Shown here: in pieces, positions 45,366-57,378 of the stretch
How the letters are laid out: each line of letters opens with the position of its first letter
Numbering within the stretch: position 1 is the first letter of the stretch
Assembly: GCF_030704535.1 (NCBI RefSeq)
Contig: NC_081810.1
Location: 3,498,501 to 3,562,500, forward strand
DNA from: Vitis vinifera
Taxonomy: Eukaryota > Streptophyta > Magnoliopsida > Vitales > Vitaceae
Length of the DNA stretch: 64,000 nt
Direction: 5' to 3'
The notes under the pieces: model-generated
Told to the model about the DNA's origin: nothing
What the model saw: only the letters and a program-made list of their open reading frames with translations
Database searches by the model: none
Position numbers and translations under genes: made by a program

Positions 45366-46564
45366 TATCTTGAAACTACCTCAAGGACAAGCTAGAATGG
45401 TTTCAAACATTGTCAAAGGCCGATGAGACAAACTACTTATCTTAAACATCTAAGGTCGATAAGGCTTCACCATAGATGGTAACATCATTTGTTGAAACAT
45501 TGTTTTTACATTAATTTTCACGTACCTCATCCTCCATCTTGTTCGACGGAGCATCGTCCATGATCCATCAATTTGATGTTTATTAGTCTTAACCATGGAG
45601 TATGGTTTATTTACTATATTTATGGAGAATAGTCTGGTTTATTTACAATATTTATGGAGAGAAGTTTGGTTTTGGTAGGAGATAAGTCTCATGGTGTTTT
45701 TTTGGATTCAGAACAAAGATGAACGGTTATGGTCCATTTGGAACTCTCTTACAACTTAGTTTTTTTTTACTTAATAACAAATTTGAAGTATTTTAAATTA
45801 TATTTGAGTGTGTTTGAGAAAATAAGTAAAATCTATTTAATAAATGCAATAAAATATATTTAATAAATACAATAAAATCTATTTAATATTTATATTTACC
45901 ATTTTTTTCCTTCAAAAGAGGAAAAAAAAGACAAAATTTGGAGTGTTATGTTGCCTATTCCATTTATCTTCAAAGAAGGTAGTTTGAGTGATTCAAATGG
46001 TTGGCAAAGAAAATGGAAGGGAAAAAAAAATTGGGACTTTTTTTGTATTACATTTTTATTTGTTTGTTTTCAAAAAAAAAAAAAATCAGAAGAACCAAAT
46101 GGTTGAATTATGTTATGTTTTGGTGTAGTACCCATGAAGATAAGTAGTCCTTTAATTGATGCTAAAGTTGCACCGACATGGGTTCTAGAAGGATGTTGTC
46201 TTCTTCACAAGGAAAACATGATTTTTGCACATCAACATAAAGCAATTGAGGTATTTTTATCTATTTCTTTTGTGTATTACTATTTTCCTCTTTCTTAATG
46301 GTTAACATGCTTCAACCATTATTACGTCGTATTTCCCTTTTATTCGTAACCTTTAAATTGCTTAATCAGCAAACAAACAAAGTATTAGGACTTTGATATA
46401 AAATTGATAAAAATGATGAAATTTTTTAATAAATTTCTAAAACACTAGTATACTATAAAAGACTAGAATATTTATTAGTTTATTGGAAAAAAATTATCAT
46501 AATTTTAATTTTTGTTCTTAATTTATTTTATAACATAATTCATTTAAAACGATTAAATATAATA

Positions 46565-46805
46565 ATCCACACCCAATCTGTGTAGATATTGTTTGTTCTA
46601 ATCCCAAAGGGATTCTCATAGTATGGGGTATCACAAACAGTACCCTTTATACTTTTTATAGAACCAAATAAACCTCCACATCAATGTGAACTCGATACCA
46701 ATGGTAATGACATATTGTTTACGTCTTTAGAACGTGTCTACAAGGTTAAAAAGAACTTATACTTATATAACTAATCTTCTTCCTTATCTGATGTGGGTAT
46801 CACGT
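46565..46805 (-). repeat. Possible TRIM/solo-LTR-like dispersed repeat
   Basis: The minus strand begins GTGATACCCACATCAGATAAG and ends near ACAATATCTACACAGATTGGG. This resembles a widespread plant repeat type with GATACCCACATCGG near one end and ACAATATCTGC near the other. Resemblance is from memory and the class is uncertain. Confidence 0.3.
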
Positions 46806-47349
46806 TAAAATATGAAAAATTAAATATTTTTGTCCCAACTATTTAGATAAATATATAAATATCCATTGTTTTAAAATTAATTTTTAGTATTTTACTTTGA
46901 ATAAAACTTATTTAGATAAAAAAAAATGTTTATAAATATTTAATGGTCATTGCTTTAAATTCAAAGTTTGAAGAAATGGTTTTAATGTGTATTTAATTAT
47001 ATAATAATAATATAATATTTATTTTTATTTAAAATATTAATTTCAAAATTTAGATGATGCGAATCATCCCATTCCCTTTTAAATTAATTAAGTATTGCTT
47101 ATTTGTTAATAACATATCATTGGTAATAGTAAAGATATAAGTTTCCTAGAAGAACCTAGACATACCAAATGAGTGTTGTATGTTATAACTCTCAAATTTT
47201 AATTATATTTTATTTGATAACCAAATAAAAAAAAAATGGAAAAAGTGAGTTTCCATATTCATGTAAAAATAATTATTAAATAGAAAACCTTTAAAAATAA
47301 TTTAATTTTTATACACTCATAATTAATCTTAGTAAATGATTAAAAATAG

Positions 47350-47950
47350 TACTTATATCCCTCCCGATACCTCCCAAGGAAAATCCCGAAGTGGATCCCA
47401 AATTGACGGGTTAGTGTGAGCTTATCCATGCCCATGCACTCTTTGAATAGGAATCCATTTTCTGAAAGATCCTGACTTTCGTGCTTTGGTGGGTCTCCGA
47501 GACCTTTTCGATGACCTATGTTGTGTTGAAGGGATATCTATATGATCCGATCGATTGCGTAAAGCCCGTGGTAGCAACGAAATCGGGGAAAGTATACAGA
47601 AAAGACAGTTCTTTTCTATTATATTAGTATTAGTTAGTGAGCCCTTTCTTACGTGATGAACTGTTGGCATCAGTCCTACATTTTGTCTCTGTGGACCGAG
47701 GAGAAAGGGGGCTCAACGGGAAGAGGATTGTACCATGAGAGAAGCAAGGAGGTCAACCTCCTCTTTCAAATATACAACATAGATTCTGACAATGCAATGT
47801 AGTTGGACTCTCATGTCGATCCGAATGAATCATCTTTTCAACGAAGGTAATGCCTGCTAGGTAAGAGGATAACAAGTTACAAATTCTGTCTCGGAAAGAA
47901 TTTGTCCATTTTTTGGGGTCTGGCGTGGAAACACATAAGAATACTTTGAT
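47350..47950 (+). other. Nuclear insertion of plastid DNA (NUPT)
   Basis: The stretch from about CTCCCAAGGAAAATCCCGAA through CTTATCCATGCCCATGCACT, GAGAGAAGCAAGGAGGTCAA and TGGACTCTCATGTCGATCCG to TGGAAACACATAAGAA closely follows the spacer between rps12 and trnV-GAC/rrn16 in the plastid inverted repeat, as I remember it. It contains no plastid gene. The 82-codon minus-strand frame 47670-47422 is a known kind of spurious plastid frame. After CAAATTCTGTCTCGG it jumps to AAAGAATTTGTCC, so about 100 or more bases of the plastid order appear to be deleted. Its GC content is clearly above the flanks. Substitutions indicate it is not recent. Confidence 0.8.
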
Positions 47951-48160
47951 AAAAAAAAATCATGAAATATTAATTATTTTTAGATAATTACTTAAAATTT
48001 GCATTTTTTAAAATTGGGTTCTTCTTGTGTGTATGTGAGTTTTTTTTTTTTTTTTTCACTTTTTCTCTTAAAAAAATCATTTTAAAAATATTTTTTTGAT
48101 CAAATATAAAGTTGAAGTTCTAAATCAGAATTTTATATATACTAAAAAGGAAATTAATAG

Positions 48161-49410
48161 GTGAGTGTAGTTAAGGAAAACTTCTTCAATCATCCTCATT
48201 CCTCACAAGTACTTAACACGAGAAGTCTACCTACAGAAGGCAGGAAGGCATGGCTTCTCACTCCATTCTCACCGTTGATAGAAGTAAAAGATCTACTAAG
48301 ACCAGTAGTGGAATGGTTATCCGCAGTGGATCGAATCCGCTTCCTTCCGTGCGGTTTGCAAGGATTGGTTAGTATCAGCCATTAATGACATTCCTAAATT
48401 ACCATGGATATTATATTATTGCTTTTTACCTCATCATACCATATGCTCTTTCTTTGAACCTTGTCGCAAGCTACCTTACATCGTGAAAGAGAAAAGGGGG
48501 TGGGGCGATGAAAGGGGGTGGATAACAGCAGGGAGCTTGTTGTCCCGTGCAAAAGCATGTGCTTCAAGATGTGGTTGGGTGCTTTTCTCCGAAAGAACTA
48601 GACGACTTATCGATTCCACTTTGTATCATGTCTATCAGCACTATGTCTACCATCCTCTTGCTAAAGATATCATATCACTCCCTAGATTAGACTTGCAACA
48701 ACATAACCATCATCTTGAAAGTATGGCCACCTTCTCCTCTAATCCAACTTCTCCCGACTGTGTGTTCGTTGCCCCAACCGTAAGTGATTGGGGCCCATAT
48801 TTTTTCATTAGCACATATTCCCTTGGGGATAAAAAATGGAAGACTCATAATGCTCATCCGCATCCATACTTTTTCACTCTTCATGCTATGGCCTACATGG
48901 AGGGAAGTGTTTACTGTTATAATATGAACAAAGGGTTGTCATCCTTCCATATTGCTACCCAAGAGTGGAAGTTGTTGTCCAATGAAAGCCCCTCGAACAA
49001 TTACTGGGATTTTTTTGAAATGAAGTTTTACTTTGTTGCATATAGTGGGCATCTGCATCTAGTATATCTCGGGAGATCAAGGGTTGATAAGGTGCCTTTG
49101 TGCAATATATTCAGGTATAATTGGATGGATGGGGCTTGGAAAAAGATGGAAAGCTTGGACGATGGAGCAATGTTTCTTGGGAAGCCTTCGTTTGGAATTT
49201 CAGCAGGAGAGCAAACAAAGATGGTTGCAAATAGGGTGAACTATTTCTGTTCCCACACATCCTCACCCAAGTTTCTTGTCTACGGGTCTGCAGCTACGGG
49301 AGATAAGTCTTGAGTTTATATTGTGAGTCCTGGCCTGAGGAAAGTAAGAGTTTGGGTCAGAGTAGAAGTTGTATATGGATGGAACCTCCTTCCTTTCAAT
49401 GTTAAGGAGA
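48161..49410 (+). pseudogene. F-box/DUF295 protein gene with two frameshifts
   Basis: Encodes an F-box type remnant (DLLRPVVEWLSAVDRIRF, then FRAVCKDW in a different frame) followed by a DUF295 beta-propeller-like region. The latter is the long frame to 49313, with WILYYCFLPHHTICSFFEPC upstream and IFRYNWMDGAWKKMESLDDG near 49110-49165. The family C-terminus (GQSRSCIWMEPP) is present near 49355-49390 in another frame. Breaks: a 4-bp CTTC/CTTCC-type duplication near 48340-48350, and a 1-bp shift near 49311-49320 that creates the TGA at 49311. The N-terminus has no good ATG in frame. Proteins of this family are substrate-receptor candidates of SCF ubiquitin ligases. Most likely a young pseudogene; sequencing error at both sites is the alternative. 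Confidence 0.8.
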
Positions 49411-49529
49411 TTAATGAGTCAAAGTTTAATTTATATATATCTCAAGCTTGTGCCCATGTAGATGAAGATTTCATGTACTATAATTTTTTTACATTTTACT
49501 ATTATCCTTAAAATCAATGGCATAATTAG

Positions 49530-49885
49530 GGCTTGTTTGATACTGTTTTTAAAAACATTTTTTTGTTTTTCAAAACAAAAGACCATGAAACATGTTTCTA
49601 AGAATTAAAAAATATGGTATTTTTATATAATAAATTTTAGTTTTTTTTTGGTATTTTCAAATAATATATTTTAGTTTTTTTTTTGTTATTTTAACCTGTT
49701 TTTTAAGAACTGCTTTAAAAAATAATCATATAATACCGTATATAAAAATTATTTTTAAAATATATTTAAAATATTAAAAATGAATAAAAAAATATTTTAA
49801 GTTTTCAAACTTATTTTTATTTAACAAAATATCAAATAACAATTTTAAAAAATTATTCTCAAAAACCATTTTTGAAAACAACCAC
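49530..49885. repeat. AT-rich inverted-repeat element
   Basis: The left end GTTTGATACTGTTTTTAAAAAC and the right end CAAAAACCATTTTTGAAAAC form imperfect inverted repeats, as in the copies at 38511 and 42186. It lies about 120 bp after the F-box pseudogene. Confidence 0.45.
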
Positions 49886-50767
49886 AAAAAAAAATGGTTA
49901 AATGTTGTTAACGGAGAAAAAAAATAAAATGGTTAAATTATTATTGTATTTATTTCTAAATTATGATAAATAAATAAAAAACTAAAAATTTATATGACTA
50001 TAAACAATACCCACGTGCATCACATTGTATTAGTGCTGCCTACCGTATTAAATGTTGGTTATTAAATAAGTCCACCAATTATTTATTCAAATAATAATTG
50101 TTATGTCATTTGGAAAGTAGCAAACACACCGACCAAAATTTTTATTCTCGCCCCTCAATTTATTCCCTATAACTTAACATTCAATTTGATTGGTTGTCAT
50201 TCTCTTTTTAAACCTACATTTCATCGTAATTATTTGTATCTATTTGGGTCAAAATTGTAAATAGGATTTGTTTCTTTTTCTTGTATCCCTTTGATGGAAA
50301 AATCTGATTGAAATCTCATAGACTCATACTTGAATTTTCCGTTGAACCATACCACCCATGTGGCGCCTTGCACTCATAGCCTGACCCCCTTACATTGACG
50401 TGTTCCTCATTCTCATAATCCCTTTTCTTTGTCAATCGAGTGTCAAATGCAATGTCAGCAATCCGAATTTAGGGCTCATTTGTGGGAGGATCTTTACCTT
50501 TCTTTCCTCCGAACTAACCATCCGTTTGGGTGGCGAGAAAAGCCAGGAAAGGGGGAAAAAGGATTATCAAAACATAAAAAGAAATCCGAATTTCACTCCC
50601 TTAACTGTTTGGAGGCGAGGAAAGAAAACCTCTGCTCAACCGTGCCTGATACCGCAGTCTTACCTTACGCGAGGTGTTTTTTTCCTCTTCTGAGACCTTA
50701 TATTTTCTCAGTTTTCTCACCAAGCAACAGTGGGATTTGAATTCTGGAGACTGCGTTTTTTTCAAGG

Positions 50768-53700
50768 ATGAATGTGAGCCACGCATCGGTTCACCCAGTG
50801 GAGGATCCTCCTCCCACTGACGCGATTAATGCTCCGAGGGTGAGGATGAAAGACTTCCAAGGCACACCCGGCACCACCGGAGGGCTCTCGCTTCGTTGCT
50901 GTCAGTTTCTGTTTGCAGCAATTGCTCTCTGTGTCATGGTCACCACCAGTGATTTCTCTTCTGTCACTGCATTCTGGTAACACCCTTTCACCCCCCAGGA
51001 ATTTCTAAGTTTACAGTAGAAATTTGGAGATTACGTGACCTCGTTGGTATAATATTAAGAGATGGAATTTGGACATAGGGGAATGCTTTTGATCTAGCTT
51101 TCTAGTTTGTTTCATTTATAGGAAAAATTGGGGTAAAAACGAAATTTCGGAATGGTATAGAACTTTCCAGTTTGTCATGATTTTCTTGTCTAAAACTCGC
51201 TGAAAACCAATTATTAACCCCTTATTCACTTCAAATCAATTAAAGGTAGTGCACATTCAACGTTATGTAAGAGAAATTAACACATAATGTCCAGGTTCTC
51301 ATATCTGAACAAGATTTTCTACCTTATTCATCTATTTCAATAGTCTATTTGTGGTTTTTTGTGCCCGAGATGTATCATCCAAGGGCTATTTAGATCCTCA
51401 CTTTTGACTGGGGCTTTAACATTCCCTCGTTCGTCTACACTTAAAATGGTCCATTCAAGGCTAATAAAACCAATTTGGTTGCAATGTGAAAACCCCTTGG
51501 GATCCTTTGATGATTTATTTTGAATTTTTCATGAAACTGTTGTAGAGAAGATCCTTTGATAATTGGTTTGTCTCCATCCATTTTCGTTTTGTAGGGAAGA
51601 GCCTTGATTTATTTTCCTTGTGAGCAATGAAGATGGCCCCTTGAGCATTATAAGTCATTTCCACGCCAAGAAAGTAGTGAAGTGGGCAAAAATATTTTAT
51701 GAAAAATTGCTGTTCAAAAACTTCATGAGTTGTGTTGGAGTGGAACTGATATTATCAGTTATCAATATGTCATCAACATAAATCAACAGAATCATATATC
51801 AGTTAGATAAAGAAAGAGAGATGAATATGCTTTTGAAGATGTGGACTCCATTTCTAGAAGTGCTGCACTTAACTTCTGAAACCAAGCCCTTGGAGCTTGT
51901 TTTAAACCGTACAAGGTTTTATGTAAATAACAAACATGATTTGGTCACCCTTGATCAATGAAACTAGGTGGTTGTTCCATAAAGACTTGCCCCTCTGGTT
52001 GGCCATGTAAAAAAACATCATTAAAATCAATGTCTTATCTCCCAACCATGTTCAATAGCTAAAGAGAGAACCAAACCGATGATTGTGGGCTTTCCAGACT
52101 AAATGTTTCAAAATAGTCCATTCCTAGAGTTTGAGTGAAACCTTGAGCAACTAATCAAGCTTTGTAATGGTTTTCAAACATATTTAAATTTTATTTGATC
52201 TTGTAAGTCCATTTGCATTCAACTATATTTTTGCTGGTAGGCTTGGACACTAAAGACTATGTTTTGTTGACCATTAAACCATCAAACTCTACTTTCATTG
52301 CCCGAAACCATTTTCATCCTTAATGGCTTGCTTAGAGGACATTAGTTCAGTACAATCAGGTAAAGGGTGCCTCATGGAAAAGAAGTTCATAGGTGCCTGA
52401 ACTTTAGCCTTAGACCAAGTTACCATAGGATGCGTTGGAAAAGACAGTGCAGCTAGATGTAAATCAGAAACAATAGGCAGATCTGCATGTAGCTGAATGG
52501 TGGGAGGCAATTTGACTAAGGCTATTTCCAAAGTACCTTATCAGGAGTTGCATGTGTCTTAAAATTATGATTCTTAGTTAAAGACTGATTCTGAATTGGA
52601 TCAAGATTTTTCCTCAAAGAGTGATCCCTATCTAAAATTACCTCAGAAGATGATGAATCAAAAGTACCCATAGGCTGTGGAGCATTTGGGTAGCTGTAAT
52701 CAAAGGAAGAAAAGTGGTATAATTAGGAGACAATACATCAAATTTAGTGGTGTCCTTCTATGTGTTAGCACTAAGAAATTGATGTTCATCAAAAATCACA
52801 TTTCTTGCAATGTATATATGCCCAATACAACCATAGCACCTACAGCCCCACTTAGTGGTGTCCTTCTATGTGTTAACACAAAGAAATTGATGTTCATAAA
52901 AAATCACATTTCTTGCAATGTATATATGCCCAATACAACCATAGAACCTACAGCCCTTGTGAACTTCACTGTACCCTTAGAAAATGCAGGGATTGTAATT
53001 TGTGTTTGTTTTCAGGTCTGAGACATGGGTAGCAGGTACAACTAAACACCCTCAAAATGAAAATATGTTGGTGGTTTGTTGGATAAGTTTTCAACAAGGA
53101 GATTTGGATGCCAAAATAGGAGTAGCTAGTTGATTTATTAAATGAACTACAGTAGCACATGCTTCATACCAGAATGTTAAAGGTAATGAGGCTTGTGCTT
53201 GTAAAGCATGAACGATCTCAATTATGTATGTGCTTACTCTCTCCAATGTCATGCTACTCATGTGTATGGGGCCAAGGGTGGTGATGGGTTATTCCATGTT
53301 GTGTGGGGTAGGCTGTAAAGGGTCTGTATTTGCAACCCCCATCTGTTTGGATGGTCTTAATCTTATGGTTTGAGTGAAGTTTAACATAGGTCTTAAAGAT
53401 GATGAAAGTTTGTAAAGCTTCTAACTTTTGTCTTATAAACGATAAATTCATGTAAATCGAGAATAATCATCTACAAAGTGGATATAGTATTTTGTAACCA
53501 TTCAGTGGTAACACAAGAGATGGGCCCCATAAATTTGAGTGTATTAATTCTAAAGGAGCAAATGAAACTGTACTTGATGGAGAAAAACGAGAGTCTGAAT
53601 TCTTCCCAATTGACATGTTAAGCAACAACCAGGCTTTTGATTTATTTTAATTGAGACTACATGGAGATAATATAGATGACACAACCTTTCAAGACGGATG

Positions 53701-56092
53701 ACCTAGTCTTTGATGCCATATATCCCAAGATGCTAAAGTTGGGTTGCTAACAATGCCCAAGGAAAAGAGGATGAAACTGAGTTTGATGATCCAAAAGGCA
53801 ACTGATAGAGACCAGTATGAAGCTTGCCTCTGAGGAGGGGTTTTCTTGGTGTCCTGATCTTTAATAACATAATGGAAAGGACTCAAAATAAGTATGGTTA
53901 TCATGAGAAAATTTTGAGACACTCAACAAATTCTTTTTAATTTGAGGAAAATGAAGAATATTCTTGAGATAAAAACTATGAGAGATTGTAGGAATAGAAG
54001 ATGAACCTATGCGTGAAATAGGAAGTGAGGCACCATTACCTACTTGTACTTGCTATGACCCATCATACTCAGATCCAATAGACAAGTTATTCAAATCCGC
54101 TGCAAGATGATTGGTTGCCCCTATATATGCATATCAATATGGATAATTGACAATAGAAGGTGATGTTATCATGGCTGCCTTCTGATTTTGGTTGTTAACC
54201 TGAAAATTTTGATCAAACAGGTAGTAGCAAGATGAAGCGGCATGTCCAGACTGAGTGCAAATGGCCGCCTCCTCTAGATCTCCCTTTACCATGTTCTCCT
54301 CTTCTCCCTCTGTTGGACATGTACTGTTGGTTTGAATTAGAAGAAAAGTAGTTGCAACTATAGGTGCTATTGTTGGAGTTCCTTTGTTATTTGTTCTGAC
54401 TGACATTTCTTTGCCCATGTATTACAATATTTCTTTGAATATATGCTTTCTGATATTACTTTCTTTTGAAAGTTGATATTTCAAATTTTTTTTCATATAT
54501 TTCCTTTTTTGGCATTCTGAATGCTCAATTGACAGAACGGAGTTACATGTTTTTAGTTTATGAATCTCTATCAATGTCAATCCTGCCATTCCTTTGAAAC
54601 GTGAAAGCTTTTCTAATATTTGTTTGTCAGCTACCTTGTTGCTGCTGTTGGCTTACAGAGCCTGTGGAGCCTTTCGCTTGCCATTCTTGACATTTATGCC
54701 CTTTCAGTGAAGCGCTGCTTGCAGAATTATCAAGTTGTTGCTTTGTTTACTATTGGTGATGGGGTAATATAACTAGTGCTACTATTCTTGGTGAAACTGA
54801 TATTCTCTGCACTACATGTGAGCACTGCCCTGGGTTTGGTGTCACATTGTGGGTAACCCCCAGGAAACTGATTACCTGCTGTGCTGATTATCTCATCAGT
54901 GAGTTTTTACTGTAACCAACATTACAAATCCATACAACTAAGTTGGCAGGGTATGATAACATAGTGATTGGTTTGCTTTTAGATGGAAGGGGGGAAATAG
55001 TAGCTACTTACCATTTGTATCGATTAGCAGTATGAGTTTGTTCTCTATAAATTGCACTTACTCTGAGGTTTACTTCTGGAATTCTATCTGTGCTGGGGGG
55101 TTACACAGATGTGGCACCAAAGTCCTTGTGACATGCTGAAACTGCTTGGTTTTGCTGGCAAAATTATGGCTGACACTACTTAGTGAAGAGTTTGCATGGT
55201 GCAGTTGCCAGTCATGATAAATTATTATCAATTTGTTCTTTCATTTAGGAAAAGGCTACAGTTTTTTTCTTTAGTATACTGAATAGAATGTTTTAAATAA
55301 ACATGCTTATCAGAAAAATGGTGCACCTAAATGCATAGGGAGTATACAAATTTCACCACAATGCACCAAAAGGAGAAGAAAAACAAAAGTCCAGGAAACT
55401 GTCTACCCCATTCCCAAGAACTCAATCAAGGTTACTTGTTATCACAAAAGACATAATTTTGAATTCCAGTTTCATGATTGAACATAATTGCATGATAATG
55501 CGTGTTGGAATTTTGAGTCAAAACATTCACATGAAATCAGAAGCCGATGCAAATTTGACAAGAAAACCTCTCCATAATGCTCATTCCCAAGAAATAATTA
55601 ATTGATTGAATTTTTTAATATGTAGATGTAAGGATGATGGATAGCAGTATCTAGAAATGCCAGTGGGCATGGACTTTGATATGGAAAAAAATTTAGTAAG
55701 CTTCCCCAAAAGTCTGGTGATATGCACGGTCATATTTTAGTTGAATATAGCCTGGAAGCTTTTTTCCCTTTCTTTTCCATTGCGCAGATTGCATGTGAAA
55801 CTATGTAGATTATGACTTGTGGGTTTTACTTATTCAAATTCAAAGGGCTATGTACTCCTATTTTACAGCTTAATCTAGATGTGTCCCTTTTTGGCTGCAG
55901 ATCACATCCACTCTTACATTTGCTGCAGCCTGTGCATCTGCAGGCATTACCGTCCTTATTGGTAATGATCTTAATAGCTGTGCCCACAACAACTGCTTAG
56001 AGTTTGAGACTGCCACAACCTTGGCCTTCTTTAGCTGGTTTGCTGTATTACCATCTTTCCTCTTGAACTTCTGGTCACTAGCATCCCGGTGA
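50768..56092 (+). CDS. CASP-like protein 5A, 3 exons
   Basis: Exons 50768-50976, 54631-54763 and 55901-56092 join in frame (GT...AG borders) to 177 residues plus stop, the normal CASPL5 length. CASP-like proteins are plasma-membrane MARVEL-related proteins with four helices. CASPs proper scaffold the Casparian strip; the role of group 5 is not settled. The cytosolic N-terminus [15 protein letters not shown] and [17 protein letters not shown] are family signatures. Helices are at about 38-60 (with the conserved Arg in LSLRCCQF), 71-95, 104-132 (with the conserved Asp in IGDG) and 152-174, ending [11 protein letters not shown]. Intron 1 (3.65 kb) contains an antisense copia relic. Intron 2 has a short LINE-like piece. 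The gene lies 3.2 kb from the REV 3' end, with a small gene between. The 5' leader probably starts within 50400-50767, with no clear TATA box. Confidence 0.93.
51480..54430 (-). mobile_element. Decayed Ty1/copia retrotransposon
   Basis: Read on the minus strand, domains appear in copia order from right to left. There is a CCHC-like zinc knuckle remnant ([16 protein letters not shown], about 54200-54250) and the GAG-pre-integrase motif WHQRLGHPS at 53689-53715. Next come the integrase C-terminal region [17 protein letters not shown] (duplicated) near 52770-52960, then reverse transcriptase with YVDD at 51769-51780. Stops and frameshifts break all of it, and I could not find LTRs or the RNase H end. 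It lies within intron 1 of CASPL5A in antisense, and the host exons are intact. Confidence 0.85.
52746..52961 (+). repeat. 108-bp tandem duplication inside the copia relic
   Basis: AGTGGTGTCCTTCTATGTGT begins at 52746 and again at 52854. The two 108-bp units are nearly identical. The unit is 36 codons long and covers the integrase C-terminal segment on the minus strand. Confidence 0.85.
55310..55440 (-). mobile_element. Short LINE-like fragment
   Basis: The plus strand shows TGCACCTAAATGCATAGGGAG, GTATACAAATTTCACC and CCCAAGAACTCAATCAAGG. This is the same order as the complement of LINE 3' UTRs elsewhere here, but without a T tail. In intron 2 of CASPL5A. Confidence 0.35.
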
Positions 56093-57295
56093 AAAATAGG
56101 AACAAAAGGGAAGGCAAGGAGCTGGTTGGGACACCATTGAAATTATGTGTATTTGTTAGTATATTCTCACTTTGTTGAGCTTGGCATTCAGCAATGTCCC
56201 AAACAAACGAAACTCAGACCTCACATTTATGCCATGTGTATATATTATGTAAACCAATCTGTTCCCTGAAGAGTCCCATCATGAAAATGCATCCTATGTT
56301 TCAGAATAACTGAAGCACAAAGTGATGATGATTCCCATGGAGGGTATGTAGCATGGGAAAAACTATCAGTCATTTGTTTGATGGGATTTTTGTCAATATG
56401 CAGGAGGATGCTATATTTTTGTTGAGACTTCTGCACAGATGGCATGAATGTTCTAAGTTAAAATTTTTGTTATCCCCCTGTATCATGGAACTTTGTTAAT
56501 TCCATCTCCATAAAGTAACTGAAATTATTGCTCTTAAAGAGCTCTTATCATTGTGATGGCGTGAAGTATGATGGTATGTATATCGGTTACAGGAAGAGGA
56601 AGAGCAAACTTTACCCAATTACTGCTTTAACGGCCAGGTATGGGTGATGGTGGACTACCCCATTTCACCACTTTCACAGAAACCAACGTTACCGTTATTC
56701 CCTTAATAATGCCTGCAATTTACCATTTCAATAATTTCATGTTATTTTGGAAACACACTTCCCTATCTTGCTGTCAACGTTAACTTATTGATTCATTGGA
56801 AAAAGACAATAACAAAAAAAAAAAAAAAAACCCCATTATTTTCAGCTGTTTGTTTTTCCCTTTTAAATAAATTAAAATGTTTTCTCCTTTTATTTTTATT
56901 TTATTTTATTTTATTTTTTGAATATTTTACAAATTGAGCTAGTTGAGTGAGCTATTCCATAAATGATAAGACTTCTAAATGTCCATCCTTAAAGGAGTGA
57001 ACTGCATCAAACAGCCAAAAGTGGGCATCTCCTGAAGAGTTCCAGGGTGTTGCAGTAAAGGGATGATTGGTGTTGCCGGTCAAACCGTTAAGTCTTGTGG
57101 AAAGGACAAATATAATTGGAATTTCAAGAGATCATCCAGACATGAATGCATGATGATTAACCTCTTTGTATATTTGCTTTCATAATTTCTCTTACGTTTC
57201 TCTCCCTAATCACGAGAAATGTACAATCCATTTTTTTTAGTTTTGGATTTTCTTTCTCTTCTGTGACGTGAATGGTGGTTACTGGTAGTAAAGGG

Positions 57296-57364
57296 TATAA
57301 ACTAAACGCAAACTTAAAACCATCCAGCCTGGCTCATTTCATGTGCCTAAGCCCCTCTATAAAT
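57296..57364 (+). promoter_or_regulatory. Two candidate TATA boxes for the small gene
   Basis: TATAAAC at 57296-57302 and TATAAAT at 57358-57364 both precede the small gene. The first would place transcription start near 57326, upstream of an out-of-frame ATG at 57341. The second would place it near 57390, just before the ATG at 57397. Confidence 0.35.
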
Positions 57365-57378
57365 CTAAGCTGGAGTGC

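Noticed and set aside
47422..47670. 82-codon minus-strand frame
   Set aside because: It lies in the plastid-derived segment, where the corresponding plastome region is a non-coding spacer.
52677..53021. 114-codon plus-strand frame with an internal protein repeat
   Set aside because: It is the antisense shadow of the tandem-duplicated copia integrase region; the minus strand carries the recognisable protein.
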